Part shown: piece after piece, positions 5,731-6,099 of the stretch
Numbering within the stretch: the stretch's first letter is position 1
Layout of the letters: each line of letters begins with the position of its first letter
Assembly: GCA_017965685.1 (NCBI GenBank)
Contig: JAGCPM010000219.1
Span: forward strand, 1 to 6,099
Length of the DNA: 6,099 nt
Source of the DNA: Kiritimatiellia bacterium
GTDB lineage: Bacteria; Verrucomicrobiota; Kiritimatiellia; RFP12; UBA1067
Direction of reading: 5' to 3'
Translations under genes and position numbers: made by a program
The notes under the pieces: model-generated
What the model saw: the letters and a program-made list of their open reading frames with translations, nothing else
The model's database searches: none
Told to the model about the DNA's origin: nothing

Positions 5731-6099
5731 GGCCCCTGCATTGGCGCTGACGTCGATGCTTGACGTCATTTTCCTTCTGCTGTGTTTTTTCGTCACAGCA
5801 AGCGTCTATTCGCAGTGGGAGAGCGAGATTTCCATCGAGTTGCCCTCCGCATCCAGCGCCGAGACTCCAGACCGGTTGCCTGGCGAGATAATCGCCAACG
5901 TGACCAAAGAGGGCGTTGTCAGGGTCAACGGCGCCACCCTCACCCTTGAGGACCTTGGCTCGCGCCTTTCCAAGATTGCGAAGTTTTATCCAGGCCAGGC
6001 TGTGATAATCCGTGCTGACAGGGAAACACGGTACGACTCGCTTGTCAAGGTCATCGACCCATGCCGCGCGGCCGGAGTCTGGAATTTCTCGCTCGCCAC
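5702..6099 (+). CDS. exbD: ExbD/TolR-family protein, 3' end outside window
   Basis: This is the partner of ExbB in the proton-driven inner-membrane motor: one N-terminal membrane helix inside the ExbB ring and a periplasmic domain that contacts the TonB-like transducer. 132 complete codons are visible before the right edge. A short basic cytoplasmic segment (residues 1-13, with RHKPK) precedes a membrane helix at about 14-37. D21 in TSMLDVIFLLLCFF (17-30) matches the essential proton-carrying aspartate D25 of E. coli ExbD. The periplasmic domain follows, with the typical pattern GVVRVNG 71-77, VIIRADRETRYDSLVKVID 101-119 and AAGVWNFSLA 123-132. E. coli ExbD has 141 residues, so probably only the end is missing. 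The frame has no stop before the edge. The start overlaps exbB by 29 bp and has a good GAGGAG site. It was reconstructed by translating directly from 5702. Confidence 0.9.
   Translation, partial: MNFTPRHKPKAPALALTSMLDVIFLLLCFFVTASVYSQWESEISIELPSASSAETPDRLPGEIIANVTKEGVVRVNGATLTLEDLGSRLSKIAKFYPGQAVIIRADRETRYDSLVKVIDPCRAAGVWNFSLA

Noticed and set aside
4789..5796. Minus-strand open frame of 335 codons opposite the transformylase end and exbB.
   Set aside because: Both sense genes have strong family motifs and proper ribosome sites; this frame has neither.

Overview
The window looks like a stretch of ordinary chromosome from a Gram-negative bacterium with moderately GC-rich coding sequence. ExbB/ExbD genes imply an outer membrane served by a TonB-type energy system. 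A eukaryotic-type (UAP1/AGX-like) nucleotide-sugar pyrophosphorylase, an ExuT-like sugar-acid transporter and AICAR transformylase as a separate protein would fit the PVC group (Verrucomicrobiota or Kiritimatiellota-like). That placement is an inference from gene content and recalled family resemblance, not from a marker gene. I see no tRNA, rRNA, CRISPR array, insertion sequence, phage gene or clear intrinsic terminator.

Layout: two divergent groups meet at a 75-bp intergenic region (2487-2561). Leftwards (minus strand) lie a RhlE-type DEAD-box RNA helicase (2486-1179) and, 40 bp further on, an MFS transporter of the anion:cation symporter/hexuronate type (start 1138), which runs off the left edge. 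Rightwards (plus strand) lie a UAP1-like UDP-sugar pyrophosphorylase (2562-3905), a stand-alone AICAR transformylase equal to the C-terminal half of PurH (3902-5200, 4-bp ATGA overlap with the previous gene), ExbB (5230-5730) and ExbD (from 5702, 29-bp overlap with exbB), which runs off the right edge. The tight spacing suggests one transcription unit, although the products serve different processes: cell-envelope sugar nucleotides, purine synthesis and outer-membrane energization.

The divergent region is the most structured non-coding DNA here. Two extended -10 promoters (TGGTATAAT on each strand) form an almost symmetrical inverted repeat. The leftward one sits so close to the helicase ATG, with no Shine-Dalgarno, that the helicase mRNA is probably leaderless or nearly so. 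A third extended -10 lies across the helicase stop codon and may give the transporter its own promoter.

I found no evidence of a wholly new system. The points most worth a second look are the leaderless-helicase promoter architecture, the missing IMP cyclohydrolase half of PurH, the uncertain sugar specificity of the pyrophosphorylase, and the compact ExbB with glutamine in place of the channel glutamate.
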